Below are positions 44,584 to 57,765 of a stretch of DNA of 64,000 bases, piece after piece. The stretch's first letter is position 1. Each line of letters starts with the position of its first letter. Source of the DNA: Platerodrilus igneus (Eukaryota > Arthropoda > Insecta > Coleoptera > Lycidae); the NCBI GenBank assembly GCA_036346225.1, contig JARFIW010000658.1, positions 2,418,001 through 2,482,000 of the forward strand. The letters run 5' to 3'. Made by a program: the position numbers and the translations under genes. The notes beneath the pieces are model-generated. The model saw nothing but the letters and a program-made list of their open reading frames with translations, was not told the DNA's origin and made no database searches.

Positions 44584-45856
44584 GTTTATTTCAATTTAAG
44601 TATGCTAAAACGAAGTTAAATGAAAGGTCCTTGCCGTTGAAAGTGTCCAATAGCAAGAACTTAAGCAATGCACGACGTACAAATGATGTTATCGTGGATA
44701 GTTGTAATAATTTGTAACTCAAAAGCCCGGAAGTAGGTAAAATATCCGGCAGAACGATGTGCAATACTAAAACAGCACGATGGACAACAATGCAGGTGTG
44801 TAATTAACCCTCCGAATGAGAGCGAGGTCAAACCGAAAGTAGTTCACTTGCACTAAGCCACATTATATTTTATAAATACAACCGGTGACACAGTCTTGAT
44901 AAAATTTATATTTAGGTAATTAAAAATAAATATTAAAATGTCAAACCAAATTTACTAATCCCACAAGTGTAAGGTGTGCGGTGCACACGAGCACCTATAG
45001 AATATCCGCCCCTGATTAGGTAAGCACGATTTTTTCAATATCAGGTAATAGTGGATAGGTAGTTTTAAATGACAGAAAGTAATCTTTAACATAGTGAATC
45101 CTGAAATACTTGAAATTCTATGGGCGAAGACCAACGATCCTTTTAAGCAAGCTATAAAACAAATTAGCAAGAACTCAACTGTATATAATATCTAATTCAT
45201 TCAGCATTAAAACGTTTACCTTTTTAATTTCCTTCCCTTACGTATTCAAACTCCAAAGTGATGCTGTAGTCACGCTACAACGAAACGACAGCAAGAATAA
45301 TAGTTTAAATACGTGGTTGTGTGTCGGAAATGTGGTATATTTGTAAAGCTGCAGAACTCGGTTTCTGTTCTCGAATTTTCCAAGATGTAATAATTTGAGT
45401 CTCCTGCATTAATATTCATTAGAACGATTTTAAAAGATCTGCGTTAGAATCTGCATTGAATTTATTCAGTGAAACTCTCTCGGCTACGAATTTCTGTGAA
45501 AACGGAGATTTTCTGCGGAAATTGCCAGTTTTGATAAAACCTCGCTAAGGATTACCATCTGGCACTTAAGCTACTTAAATACGTTTTACAACCCATAACA
45601 AAAGTAGGTACTCATATAAGACACAAGAAAGTATGGTTAATAGTGTAAATTTAGAAATGTTAAGAAATGAACACCTTTCCAGGCTGAATAGCGGCAACCT
45701 TACAGTTACTTTTAACAACGTTTCGTTTTACTAGTTCATTCCATTAAAATCAACGTCCTAGCTATTAATCCGAAGGATCCTTTTTTGGCGGATATTAGAA
45801 GTATGTGTCTGTGAGACACCGTTTATGAAAAATTAGATATAAATGTGTAACGCAAT
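44584..45856. other. Non-coding, with a possible hAT terminus at 45015
   Basis: Read on the minus strand, a terminus CAGGGGCGGATATTC begins at 45015 and is followed by GTGCACCGCACACC, the style of hAT ends (CAGGGGCGG). The matching other end was not seen. 44584-44900 could be the promoter side of the decayed protein to the left. The rest shows nothing. Confidence 0.35.
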
Positions 45857-48800
45857 GCGTTAGTTAACGTTAAATTAGAGTGAAACAAATAATATTTAAG
45901 CTTGAATGGACTAACTTGTTATTGATCACACTGCATCATCTTAATTTCATGTAAAATAGTGTTTAAAAACCAAGACTTGCAATCAAAATCCATATTTTTA
46001 TTCGAATTAAACTGAAAACCACACAGAAATTCTAGTGATTTCCGTTAAATACATAGGGAAACTTGAATCACGGGTTGTAAATTATTTTAAACCACAAGAA
46101 TGTAAACAAATCAATTACAATTAACAAATTTTAAAGAGTTTGTAGAAATTAAGAAAATGATAGGAAATTCATTAATATGCACCTCAAATATGAGCTTTAA
46201 GAGATTTGTTCAATATCTATGCAAAATCTATGCAATGTGACATAGCTTTAATAGATATTGTTGCAGCTATCATAAAAGGGAAACCTCATAACTTTATTAC
46301 AATATATTAAATAGACATTGAGAAAGTAGAATACAGATGTATATGATTACTCAGATGAGGTCATCGTTTAATTATAATAGACTGAAAGCGTGAGAATGCT
46401 GAAAAAGCGTAAAGGGATTCTGTACATTGTATTAAATGTCGCTGACCGCAATAAAATGTGATTTTAAAGTGGGAGGAGAATGAGTTTTGTTGGAAACAAC
46501 GGAAGTCGTATAAAAATCAATCACCTGAAGTCATAAAAAATGTAGCGATACGTGCCATTAGAATAGAGGGGCCGGTGTTGTGGAGTTCGTAGAAGTGAGT
46601 TGGTAAATGGGACTGTGATAAAATTACAGAACCTTTATCAAAACTCTATGGAAATTTCCAAAGGGGATAAACTGCAAGCGACATGTAGATGAAAGTCTTC
46701 TGCAAGGAGCAGAGTATGTTCATCGCATGAGTGCGGGTTTAATGTCGGAAAACAGTTTTAAAGTAAATGGGCAGGAATCCCTTCATTAAACTGGAACTTT
46801 ATGGGATATGTTTTAGAGTCAGGAGCTGCTGTGTTTGGACCTTTAGTAAGTGATTAAGAAAAATCCTGCTGATGACCGGAAATCTTGGAATTGAATAGAG
46901 TGTATCTTTATGTAACGTTTTAGAAACGATATTATGAATTTTCAAATGTTACTTGTGTGTTCTGGAAATAAGACAGTAATGAATTGAAAATAATTATTTG
47001 GATGGATTAATTAGTAATTTGAAGTGCGAGAGTCGATAGTGAAATTTAGGGTATTAAAAGAATTAAATTTAAAATATTCTGTAAAGGACAGTGTTATAAC
47101 ACAAAGTTGCTATTGAAGTGCTTCTTTGTTTTATGAATGACATTGCCAATAATTTGGAATTTACGAATGCTCTCAATAGATAGGAAAACAGGAAAATTTA
47201 GAAAACAAATAGTTTGTTGATGGCTTAAAGTTAAGGTGTTTTAAGAATTTTCTTTTAGGATAATTTTATTTATATTTTAGCAACACCTGGCCTGTTTATA
47301 GGGTAAGATTTATTTTTAGGAAATGATATTTGTATATGTACTGAAATTACTTTTACGTTAATGGAGGTTAAATTACGTAGACTTTTATTTAATTTAAGTA
47401 TTTAGAGATTAGTTAAAGTCAGTGGTTTGTTAAAGATATCCAGCTACCCCAGTGATTGTCGTATCTGGAAGAAGTATTTTATTTCGAGAAACCAAATTGT
47501 GCCTAGAAGGTTGGAGTAATACTTGAGTGGGGGATGAAGAGGTCTTTGTTTCTTAGGTGATATTACTGTAGCACTGTCGCACCCGGGTTGAAGAACTTGA
47601 CCTCCGTGGGTGTTCTATGCCTTTATGGAGTAAAGGACGTTTCACGACTTTACGCCTTCAGCGGCACTCACAGTGTCGTAAACTTTAGGGTTGAGGATTT
47701 TTACCTTTGACTTCTATTTCTACTTTTATTGGTTTATTTTTTAAGCCTTTTTGGACACTAAATTGACAACGGACTTTTGACGTAGAACGGATACTGGTCT
47801 AACGTTAGGGATGTTAGGATAGTAGTTTTTTACAAAAAATCTCGTTTGCAAGAAGGGTACAACACGGTGCGTTACACTAACGTTAAATTAGAGTGAAAGA
47901 AATAATATTTAATTTCGAATAGACTAACTTGTTGTTGAAGCACTTTGGAGAATCTTATTTCCATGTAAAAAAGCGTTCAAAAATCAAAACTTGCAATTAA
48001 AATCGTCTTTTTATTCGAATTAAACTGAAAACAACAAAGAAATACGTGTTATTTCCCTTAAATACATAGGATTACTTGACTAACGGGTTGAAAATTATTT
48101 TAAAGCACAAGAATGTAAACAAATCAATTATATTCATTAAATTTTAGAGTAAAAGCATGTTTTAAAAACTTCCAAAAATTATTAAGAAAATGATAGAAAA
48201 TTCAGTAATATGCACCTCAAATATGAGCTTTAGGAAGTTTGTTCAATAAATTCTATGCAATATGATACAGTTTTATTAGATCTTGTTGCAGCTATCATAA
48301 AGTAAACCTAAAATACACTTTATTACAATGTAACATCCAAACTTGAGCCATGAGAATACAAACGTATAGGTTTCAATGATGTAATATTTTTATACCATAG
48401 ACTACAATGTGTGCAAATATATGGTTTCAAATCAATAAATGAAACATACACCTACGTAAATTATATGGTATAGCGTGTACTTTCCACGTGTCTTCTGTTA
48501 TAATCTTAATAGCAATGCTGCGCAATAATGTGAGAAAGCTCGACAACACACGACGTGGAAGGGGCATTGAAAGAATAAATCCAATTGAGAATGAAATAAG
48601 TCTGAAAAAACCAGATTACCTGAAAACATCAAGAATGTAGCGATACGCGCGAATAGAACGAGGGAAGGGTTGACAGAAATGCGTTGGGAAATGGGACTGT
48701 GATAAAATTACAAAACCTTCAAGAATATTCTATGGAATTCCCAAAGGGGATAAACTGCAAGCGACATGTAGATGGAATACTTCTGCAAGGAGCAGAGTAT

Positions 48801-49600
48801 GTTCAACGCGTGAGTGCAGATTTAATGTCGGAAACAGTTTTGAAGCAAATGGGTAAGAATTTCTTCATTAAACTGGAACTTTGTGGACATGTTTTGGATT
48901 CAGGGAGCTGATGTTTGTGGACCTTTAGCAAATGATTAAGAAAAATCCTGATGTAGCTGGAAATCTTGGAATTGGAAAGAGTGTATGTTTATGTAACGTT
49001 TTAGAAACGATATTATGAGTTTTCAAATGTTAATTGTGTGTTCTGGGAATAAGACAGTAACGAAATGAAAATAAATATTTCGATGGATTAGTAGTTTGAG
49101 TTACGAAAGGTATTAAAAGAATTGAATTTAAAGTATTTTGGAAAGGACAATGTTATGGCACAAAGTTGCTATTGAAGTACTTCTTTGTTTTATGAATGAC
49201 ATTGCCAATAGTTTGGGATTTACGAATGCTCTCAATAGGTAGGAAAACAGGAAAATTTAGAGTGACAAATAGTTCGTTGATGGCTTAGAGTTAAGGTGTT
49301 TTAGGAATTTTCTTTCAGGATAATCTTATTTTTATTTTAGCACACCTCCTCAGATTATAGGGTAAGATTTATTTTTAGGAAATTATATGTATATGTGTTC
49401 TGAAATTACTTGTATGTTGATAGAGGTTAAGTTAGGTTAAGTTTTAACCAATTTATTTAGGGATTAGTTGTAGTCAGTGATTTGTAAAAGATATTCAGCT
49501 ACCTCAGTGATAGTTGTATCTGTAAGAAGTATTTTACTTTGAGAAACTTTATTAAGTATGACCAACTTTAGAAAACCAAAGCTAGGGTGTTTTATGCGGA
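45857..49600. repeat. Large tandem duplication, unit about 2.0-2.1 kb, two copies
   Basis: Copy 1 starts near 45857 and copy 2 near 47868. Anchors: CGTTAAATTAGAGTGAAA at 45869 and 47881; GACTGTGATAAAATTACA at 46611 and 48695; TAACGTTTTAGAAACGATAT at 46913 and 48994; ATTGCCAATA(A/G)TTTGG at 47142 and 49201. Offsets range from 2012 to 2084. The copies carry many substitutions and indels, so the event is old. Copy 1 has about 250 bp near 47545-47800 that copy 2 lacks. Confidence 0.9.
48684..48911 (+). pseudogene. Short open frame conserved between the two duplicate copies, unknown
   Basis: 75 codons starting MGNGTVIKLQNLQEYSMEF, later INCKRHVDGILLQGAEYVQR and SADLMSETVLKQMGK. Copy 1 (46604-46830) has the same text broken by frameshifts, for example at the CAAAGGGGATAAACTGC stretch. 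The residues look coded and the differences between copies include synonymous-looking changes, but I know no match. It could be a decayed gene fragment carried by the duplication. Confidence 0.3.
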
Positions 49601-52600
49601 ATAACAGCTTTTGACATAGAAAGGATATCACCAATTTTGCGATGACAGACTATTTGGCGCTCCTCGAGACCTTCGGGGTAAGATTTAACGTAATGTAGAA
49701 TTTTGAAGTTAAATCTTGTTAATGATCAATCTTGTATTTCTTTATTTTGTTTTCTCGTTTATTCATAGGAACTCACTCCTGCACCACTGCAGTTAGCCGA
49801 TGCACTCTTTTATTTTTACAGAATCCGAGCGCCTTCAGGACAAATAAAAATTAAATTGTTATTTTTTGGCAATCAACGTGCACTTTATTTAATACGAGAT
49901 AGTTTTAACATTATGGTATAGTAAAATTTTTGCGCCTTTTTTAATTGGTAAGGTATTTTATTTAGTACCGGATTTTTCGTCATTTTTTAGTAAAAAATTT
50001 TGGTTGATTTTTAAATATTTAGATTTTTTTCTTTTATTTTAAGGTATCTTTCTAGCTTCAGGACTTTCTTTTTTATTGGTAGGACTGCTTTTTTTGAAAA
50101 ATTTAGCTATTTCGTAAAATTTTTAATAGACATCTTTTGCATGTTTTTTTTCGATAGAAAGTTCTTTTAACGTTTGGGTTGTTTTTTAAACTTTTAAGTT
50201 GTTTTTCATTAGGGCCGTTTTTATAGAAAATTAGAGCTGTTTTCAAAAGAGTAAATTTTTTTTAGTATAAGTCAGTTTTGTAAGACGGCTTTTTATTTGG
50301 TAGTTGTTTTTCAAACCTTGAAGCTGTTTTGTTTTCATTAGGGCTGGTTTTTTTAATAGGGAATTTTTTTAAATATCAGATCGTTTATGTGAATTTTTAA
50401 TTCCCATAGTGTTAATATTTTTTTACTACATTTTGGCATTGTTTTTTACTGATAGAGAAAAAATTTTTAAACCAGAGGTAGTACTTTGCTATTTTAAAGA
50501 AACCTTTTCTAACTTTAGGTTTTTTGTTTAGTTGGTTTTTGTTTCTTATTGATAAAAACATTTTTTTTTTGTATAAACGTATAGGCTGAAAATTTGTGGT
50601 TTTAATAGTTTCACGAAAAAAGTTTTTAAAATTTGAGTTTGTTTAAATTGTAAATTTTTTAAAAGTTAGTTGCCCTTTTTCTTAAATATAGTTGAAGAAA
50701 TGCAACTTAAAAGAATTTTTTTGAAAACTTATCTTGAGAGGTTTCTAAGATAAAAATTAACTGATTGTGACGAAGAAATTTTTTAATTTTATACAGAAAT
50801 TTATTCGTGTAATGTATAATTTTTGTCGAAAAATGAACTGAGATACGAGTTAAAATATGAAAAATATTAATAATTTGACAGTTACCAGATTAAAAATAAT
50901 TTCGGGAAAACATAATTATGATGCATGACGGCATTTGAGTTAGTTATCGAGTCTGCAATAAAGTTTGCGGGAGAATCATTTTTCAGGGCCGGATGAGTTT
51001 TCGAATTTTTAGATTTATTTTAATTATTGATAAAGTTTTGATTAGAATGTGTTAAGTTATGCAGCAACATAACGATGTTCGTGTAAACAAATACACGCAC
51101 AGATCGGTAAAATTTCATAATCAGTTTATATTCAATTAATCATAGCCTCGATGATTCACTATAACAGTATGCATCATGTATTAATTTTTATTTAAAATTT
51201 ACAATGCCCAGGTTTTATATCTATTATAACTTAACACTATTTTTAACTAAGGGTGGACGCTGTTCAATTTTATCAACATTTTACGTATCAAAATTTATAA
51301 ATGTCATTCATAAAAACCAAGAATTTCTAATGTGCTATGATTTATACTTAAGCCTTCAGGTTTCTAAAAAGTTCAGCCAAGCGTAAATTAATTTGCCATC
51401 GGGTTTTACTTCCAAATTTTTATTGCTCAAAATATATTAGTGTTGCGAGTTCTGTCGAAAATCCGCGGATCTCACCAAGTTAACGATCGTTTGTTGATTC
51501 ATAACGACACGGGTGTACTCGACGAACTTTTCAACACTCACAGATGTGCTTTTGTTTATGGTTTGCCAATAACTATTTCATGGCTTTTCATCTAAGGTCT
51601 AACGTATGATATTTGTTTCCTACCCTCAATACGTTTGGTGGAGGTTATGTAATTGTATGACATTATTATTCCACATGAATTAGGCGTGATCCTATATGAT
51701 ATCATCAGGCAAAAACTGCGTGCCCATAGCTATTTTATTATTCTAGCAGTTTGAAAGATACATTGAAAACTTTGTTACTTTGTATTTGTTAATTATTGTG
51801 GCGGTATTTTAATAACTAAGTGGTAGAGAAAAGTGGACATTGTATAGGCAAATAATGATTATAAATAACGATTACTCCAAAGCACTTACCTTTGTAAATA
51901 TAGCGAAGTGTAGCACATTTATTTTATTGCGGCCGTTCAGAACCAAAAACGATAGGAGACTCTCTTCGTCTTCTCCATGGAAGGTGATACGACAGTTCTT
52001 GCACATGCGAAAAGACACAACATAGTTTATCGAGATCGTGGCACTTACAATACACGGGCGCGGTGTTTGAAGTAATTTCACGGTACATACAATGACATTT
52101 GAATACACCGGGCGGAGGTGAATAACTAACAAATTCTAAACGTTTAAAATAAGGCAAGCGGTAAATTATATACAATTATAAACAGAACAGTATTGTATGG
52201 AACAATTAATTATCCATAACTTGATATTGGTGAGTTCCACTAATTAAGTGCCTGTGTTTTTAGTATTTACTAATTTTTATACGGTCTATGGTATACTTGG
52301 CATTGCAACTATGTAGCATTAACACTACTTTATTTTACTAGACTTAGTGAAAAGCTCTCCTATATTAGGGATAATTATGATATGGAATATGCCTATTAGT
52401 TGTTTCACTATTATTTATTTCATAATTCTAAATCTTTCTTAAAACGACATGACCACGATGTGATAATTTGCTGTTATAACTATTATCCGTATCTTTTTTA
52501 CGGTTTCGAAATAATTTTTGGTCCTGAGTTACTTTCAAATATGTATTTAACAGAAACAAAACGAGCCTTTTGTGATTTTTAAGTTTATTACCCTTAGTAA

Positions 52601-53050
52601 AACTATAATTTTATTAAAATGTCTTGCTCGATAAACACTATTATATACGAAATCAGAGTACACAGGGTATATCAATATTGATTTGTTCCTTTAAGAGTAC
52701 TTTTTCCCTTTTTGTATCTGGTTTTTATTTAGAGTAACGCCAGCGTGTTACAAGTACACAACCATAAAAATATGCCATGGTAGTTTACGAGCTCGCTATG
52801 AAATGCTTGCGTTGGTGTGAGTGGTGGGAGGAGCTCAGTTAGTTGTGCTGTGTAAGATAAACGTACATTCTGCGCATCTAACTCATTATTCATTTCTAGT
52901 TATACGCATATATTTTCAGTATATGGCGACTTCTGCTTCATTCTTTTTAAATAACCTATTACTTTAACCCCAAAATGTGTGAATCAAGTTAAAGACAACC
53001 AACCTTTAATTTAAACACTGACTGTGAGAAATATTGCTTTGTCAATTTTT
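49601..53050. other. Non-coding, including a strongly T-rich stretch
   Basis: 49840-50730 is T-rich on the plus strand, with recurring GGGCTGTTTTT, AAGCTGTTTT and ATTAGGGC words that suggest an old, worn tandem repeat. 50730-53050 has no recognisable frame or element. Open frames near 51204, 51840-52175 and 52400 are short and without motifs. Confidence 0.5.
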
Positions 53051-53059
53051 ATGATAAAT

Positions 53060-53850
53060 GATTGTTTGTTGAGGGGCAGTAGTGTTAGAGTGGCGAAAAA
53101 GCAATACGTTGAACGTCACTTTCACACAATTCATGCCACTTTTAATACCAACTATCCATTTAAATCTGAATAAATAAAGAAGAAAATGTCTCAACTAAAA
53201 TCGAATCTGTCTGCCCAAAGGTCAGTTTTCACTAGGCTAAAAATGCCACAACTGTTCCTTTTAAAATTTCTCACATGCTCTCAAAGAAGAAAGAGGTTCT
53301 TTAGGATGGCGAGTTGTTGAAACAATAATTTCTGGTTAGTGTCATTTGCTTATTTGAGAGATTTTCCAACAAACGTGAGATTATGTCAGCAACACAAGAC
53401 TTATAGTTGTCAGATAACACCGTCACACGAAGAATAATTGACATTTCAAAAGACGTGCAAACTCAGTTAAAGACTGATTTGAAAATATGTGACTGGTTCT
53501 CACTACAATTTGACGAGTTCACAGATACAGCAAACATAGCACAGTCAGCAGTAATGGCAAGAATGGTACCTATTTAGTAACTTTGTTATAAAAGAAGATC
53601 TACTGAAAATATTACTCAAGAAAGGACAAGCACATGAAAACATCTACAACATATTTAGAACATTGCTAATAACGCTTGGTTGAGATACAATGGAGTGTCA
53701 TCAAAAACCATGTACAAAAAGAAATCATTGACTTACCTGCCCACAGCAATTCGCATTATTTACGTGTTAGAGAGTGGGATGTTTGGAAGAAGAATAATGG
53801 GAATTAAGATCACCATTTTAAAGCGTCATTAAATTGCTTGTATACAAAGT
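53060..53850 (+). pseudogene. hAT transposase remnant, Charlie/ZBED-like
   Basis: Family text is readable across frames: AKKQYVERHFHTIHATF and KKKMSQLKSNLSAQRSVFTR (about 53094-53240), then LSDNTVTRRIIDISKDVQTQ followed by DWFSLQFDEFTDTANIAQ in one frame at 53407-53579, the catalytic-domain start seen in Charlie-type and GTF2IRD2/ZBED-like hAT proteins (usual form FDESTD). After a stop, VIKEDLLKILLKKGQ continues near 53585-53625. The C-terminal dimerisation region was not found. Confidence 0.8.
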
Positions 53851-55347
53851 TAATGTAATAATGACGCCGAATAACTTAGAATTGAAAGAGATAAAGCTAT
53901 TAAACGATTGATAGCTAAAGGGGGTGTATTTAAAAAACCGATATAAAGCGGTTTGACTAATTTTCAGAAAGCTCCACCAATTTTCGGTAGCAATATTAGT
54001 TAGATATATAATCGTACGATTCGACTGTTAGGGTACTAGATAGGTTTTGGATCTTTGAGAGCTTTTTTAAAAAAAATTTTTTTTTCCAAAAACACTTCTA
54101 TCAAATTTATTTTTATACAGTAATTACATAAATGGTTCGACAACTTGTACGTTATATTCATTAACGTCTTAATTTTAATTAACAATTAATCAAAGTTATG
54201 TTTTAATTATTACCAATGAGTAGCTGAACTACCAACAATGTTAAAGTTATGAAATTCCAGACTGACTGGCGATCATGGGCTCCTCAGGGTATTTATGTAA
54301 TCCCTGCTCTAGTATCATCATGTCTGCTACTTCTTGATAATATACAATGTATTACTTCTTAGTAATCTTAATTAATACAATTGCTTTCCTATAGTTCATT
54401 GTGACCTGCACCTGCAGTATCATGTTTCGTCTGGAATACAAAGTAATTGCTTCCTTTCTCACGTCTGATTATGAACTTTTATTAACCTTTTGTAATGTGT
54501 CTTTCAATTATACAATGTAACATTCTATTTCTTAAAACTTAATAATTATATTTAAATTTGTACGTATTAATTTGGGGGATATGTAACTTACCCTAAGAAT
54601 TAACCCAGGTTCTACACGAAACAGAACCGATAGTTTAAATAAACACGCTTAATGTCTATATCAATTAAGATAGACCAACTTGCTCAGCAAATAAGAAAAC
54701 GCAAGCATTTGTTATCATAAAAATTAAATCATCATACAGTAATCTTATAGTATTGAGATAACGTCTCGTTTGATGTAGATAAAATTAAAAACCAATTAAT
54801 ATCATCTTGATGATAAATAATTATTTCAACAACCACATTGACTTTTGAAAATGCTCAATTTGGTGATATTGAAGAGAAAGTGAAAAAAGTCCTAACTCCA
54901 ATAATCTTAACAATTTCTACCAAATTGATAGGCTATAATAGCAAAACTGCTATTCTGTCTTTCAAATATATCATCAGCGTAACTAGTATTGCATATCTTC
55001 CAGGAGATAATCTTTGTAGCGAATAGAACCACATCCTTACAAATTTCGTTAGTTTTATTGCTTGCAATTAAAAATAAAACCAGCTATCTGTGATATAAGC
55101 ACATCGTTGCATTTAATTGCTGTTTAGATTGATCATAATGGAATTTATAATGATAGAGGAATTGAATGTACGATGTTGTGAAGTGAATTTGAAACAATAG
55201 TGTCTGACAATGCTGAAACTAGCTGTACTCCTAAAGCTCGATAGATTTCAAACTGCTTAATATTATGCAAGCGACCACGAAAAGATCCCGCCATTATTTG
55301 TACGAAATTACTAATACAACAATAATATTCCTAACAATATGGCTTAC
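53851..55347. other. Non-coding intron sequence next to exon 2
   Basis: AT-rich. An open frame at 54838-55026 has no motif and no splice context. No element ends recognised. Confidence 0.45.
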
Positions 55348-55656
55348 CTGATTGCTTTCAAATCCGCTGCTCTGTTCATATTTATGTTTCAGAACAACAG
55401 ACGTATAAGGAGGGCTATCATCCGAAAGTCTATTATCTCCATCCGCGTTAATGTTCTTGTAATTCTCATTGGGATCATCAGGATCAGGAGGTGTCTCGGG
55501 AAACAATACAGGTCCTACGTTTCCACTACCTCTAATCCTTGCTTCATATCCAGTTTGGAAAGGGTGTGGATTGAAATTACGCGGCTGCAGGTAAATTGCT
55601 CTCTCAGCTTCCTCGGCAGATATGCACAATATCACGAAAGCACACAATAGAGTTAT
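55348..55656 (-). CDS. Cuticular protein gene, signal-peptide exon (exon 2 of the same gene, inferred)
   Basis: The exon is bounded by an acceptor (CTTTTCAG before 55656) and a perfect donor CAG|GTAAGC (55348/55347), and is exactly 103 codons, phase 0 at both ends. It opens with a hydrophobic run ITLLCAFVILCISAEE, the rest of a signal peptide whose methionine must sit on an earlier short exon. An intron inside the signal peptide is standard for insect cuticle protein genes. A hydrophilic segment follows (PETPPDPDDPNENYKN). It ends SGFESNQ, and the phase-0 donor matches the phase-0 acceptor of the exon at 19412. I therefore join them into one roughly 335-residue secreted protein. Exon 1 was not found. 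Confidence 0.7.
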
Positions 55657-55865
55657 CTGAAAAGATTTGAAGGTGATATAATTTGCTGCATAATAAAATG
55701 TTATTTTGATGAGTTAATTGATAAAATCTATAGATCAAATTATTTAAAAGCTTTCAAGCAGATGCTTGTTAGTAATCCGAAAACCTAAAGTTGATTTTCC
55801 ACGTGAAGTGTGAAGCTTAGTGCAAAAGTTATTAAGTCTGTGTTACAGGTTAAAGATTCGCTGTA

Positions 55866-57765
55866 AAAAATTTGATAAACACTAATGATTCACCTACGTT
55901 TGAGGGATATAGAGGCAGCAGTTTTATAGATATTACTGCCGTCTCATACGAGATGTTAGAAATCATTTGTAATTGGAAATTAAGGCCGGACGAGGAAACG
56001 CTCTCTGACCATAAATTAATCACATGGGTCGTTGAAACCAAAACAAGCACAAACGAGCAGCTAACTATATTTCCGCGGTTCTGTAATAAAAAAGCAAATT
56101 GGGAGCGGTTTAAAGAAAATTTGCCGAAAGTATTCCTGCGCTCGAAAACGAGCTATTTAACTGCCGAGAGGCAGACGAAATAGAAACACTCGCGAAAAAT
56201 TTAAACGACACGGTGGTAGACGCGTCGTCGTTCTCCATGCCGCGAAAGAAAACATTTAAAGACAGCGTACCCTGCTGGACTCGGGAACTAATCACCAAGC
56301 GGGCAGAAACGCGTAACGTAAGGCGCCGCTATCAATGCGCTTCGGGAGATATAAGAGAACAACGCAGAATAGAATATAATCCAAGTTACCGCGAATACAA
56401 GATATTAATAGAAGAAACGCGAACAAATAAATTCAAAGAATTCTGCACGCGAAACTCAGAGACAGAATCTTGGGGAACCGCATACCGCGTAATAAGGGGT
56501 AAACAACAGAAAATCGCGCTCGGTAACATAAGAAAGAGAAATGGCGAATATACAAAAGGTTTTAAAACCACGGCGGAATATTTATTAGAGAAATTCTTCC
56601 TTTCAGATAATCCCGAGGAGGATGAGGGGTCGCACGATTTAGTACGTCGGGAAGCTACAGAGGTGCGAGGAAACGGGTGCCGATAAGACAATCCTACTTT
56701 ACGAGGTCGTCAGGGCTCTTAGGAGGATAAACCCTAAGAAGGCACCGGGGCATGACGGAATCATTTCAGACGCAGCTCTGGAAGCGTGCCTGTTAGCCCC
56801 GTGTGTCTTTGCTGGGTTGTTTAATCTTTGTCTTTCCGCGTTGCTGGAAAGTCCAAAACGTGAAATTCATAACTAAACCTAAAAAGGCGGATGCGTCAGA
56901 CCCGGGCAGCTATCATCCAATTAGCTTGCTACCGGTGCTGGGAAAAGCTTTGGATCGCGTTATGACTACTGAGTTGAGCACTTAGTGTGTGACAGCGGTG
57001 GTTTTAATAACCGACCGTTCGGTTTATGGAGGGAAAGTCGACTATCGACGCATTAGAGTTTGTTGTCGGGGAAATTAGGCAGGCGAGAGATGCAAAGGAG
57101 TATTGTGTCGTTGTTGCTTTGGACATTTCAGGAGCATTTGATGCTGTCTGTTGGCCATTGATTGTTTGCGAGTTGGAAAATAGGGGTTGTCCTCGAAGCT
57201 TGATGTCTTTGGTCAAGAGTTATTTCTCGGGGCGATTGGCACAGGTTGAAATTCTGGGTGAAGTTTTGTCGCGCGAGGTGGAAAGGGGATGCCCGCAGGG
57301 GTCATGCTCTGGTCCCACATTTTGGAAGTTGTTGTATAGCATCTTTAGGGTCAAGTTGATGATACGCTTTTAATTGTTAGATCACGATTGTTAATGGATA
57401 TGCGCACAAAACCAAACGAGGCGCCTAATAAACTACAAGAATGGTCGCAGGCGGTAAAATTAAAATTTAACACGGCGAAGTCAGAGGCGTTCTATTTCGG
57501 AAAGAAGCCGGGACAGCGACCCTCTAGGCTAGAGCTAGGACGGGAGAAAATACCGTTTAAGGAAGCAATTACATACTTCGGTGTAAAGATTGACGATAAG
57601 TTAAATTGGAAAGCTCACGCGCAGTACGTTAAAAGCAAAGGCAGCGAAATATCAAACAAAATGATGGCGGCGGCGAAAATTAACTGGGGTTTCAGGGGCG
57701 AATCGTTGAGGACGATTTATGCCGGAGCAATTGAGCCGACAATGCTGTACGCAGCTTCTGTATGG
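55866..57765 (+). pseudogene. R1-like endonuclease end and reverse transcriptase (broken)
   Basis: Endonuclease end: NTNDSPTFEGYRGSSFID and ETLSDHKLI (55872-56030). A linker region is at 56213-56686. Reverse transcriptase in several frames: KKAPGHDGIISDAALEAC (about 56740-56790), GSYHPISLLPVLGKALDRV (about 56908-56965), KSTIDALEFVVGEI, VVALDISGAFDAVCWP (about 57110-57156), GCPQGSCSGPTFWKLLYS, a damaged VDDTLLIVRSR in place of YADD (about 57353-57385) and KFNTAKSEAFYFGKK, then YFGVKIDDKLNWKAHA. The EN and RT style points to the R1 group of insect elements. Frameshifts near 56180, 56690, 56990 and 57360. Confidence 0.85.

Larger units (their letters stand above)
19413..55347 (-). other. Inferred ~36-kb intron of the cuticular protein gene, filled with transposons
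   Basis: Donor GTAAGC at 55347 and acceptor TTTTTCAG at 19413-19420 are both good on the minus strand and phase-compatible. No other host exon with splice sites was recognised between them. The contents are listed as separate features. Confidence 0.6.

Noticed and set aside
51840..52175. Overlapping short frames on both strands
   Set aside because: No motif, no splice context, and no repeat relation; chance open frames.
55339..55650. 103-codon plus-strand frame
   Set aside because: Antisense shadow of the cuticular signal-peptide exon, which has splice sites and a signal peptide on the minus strand.
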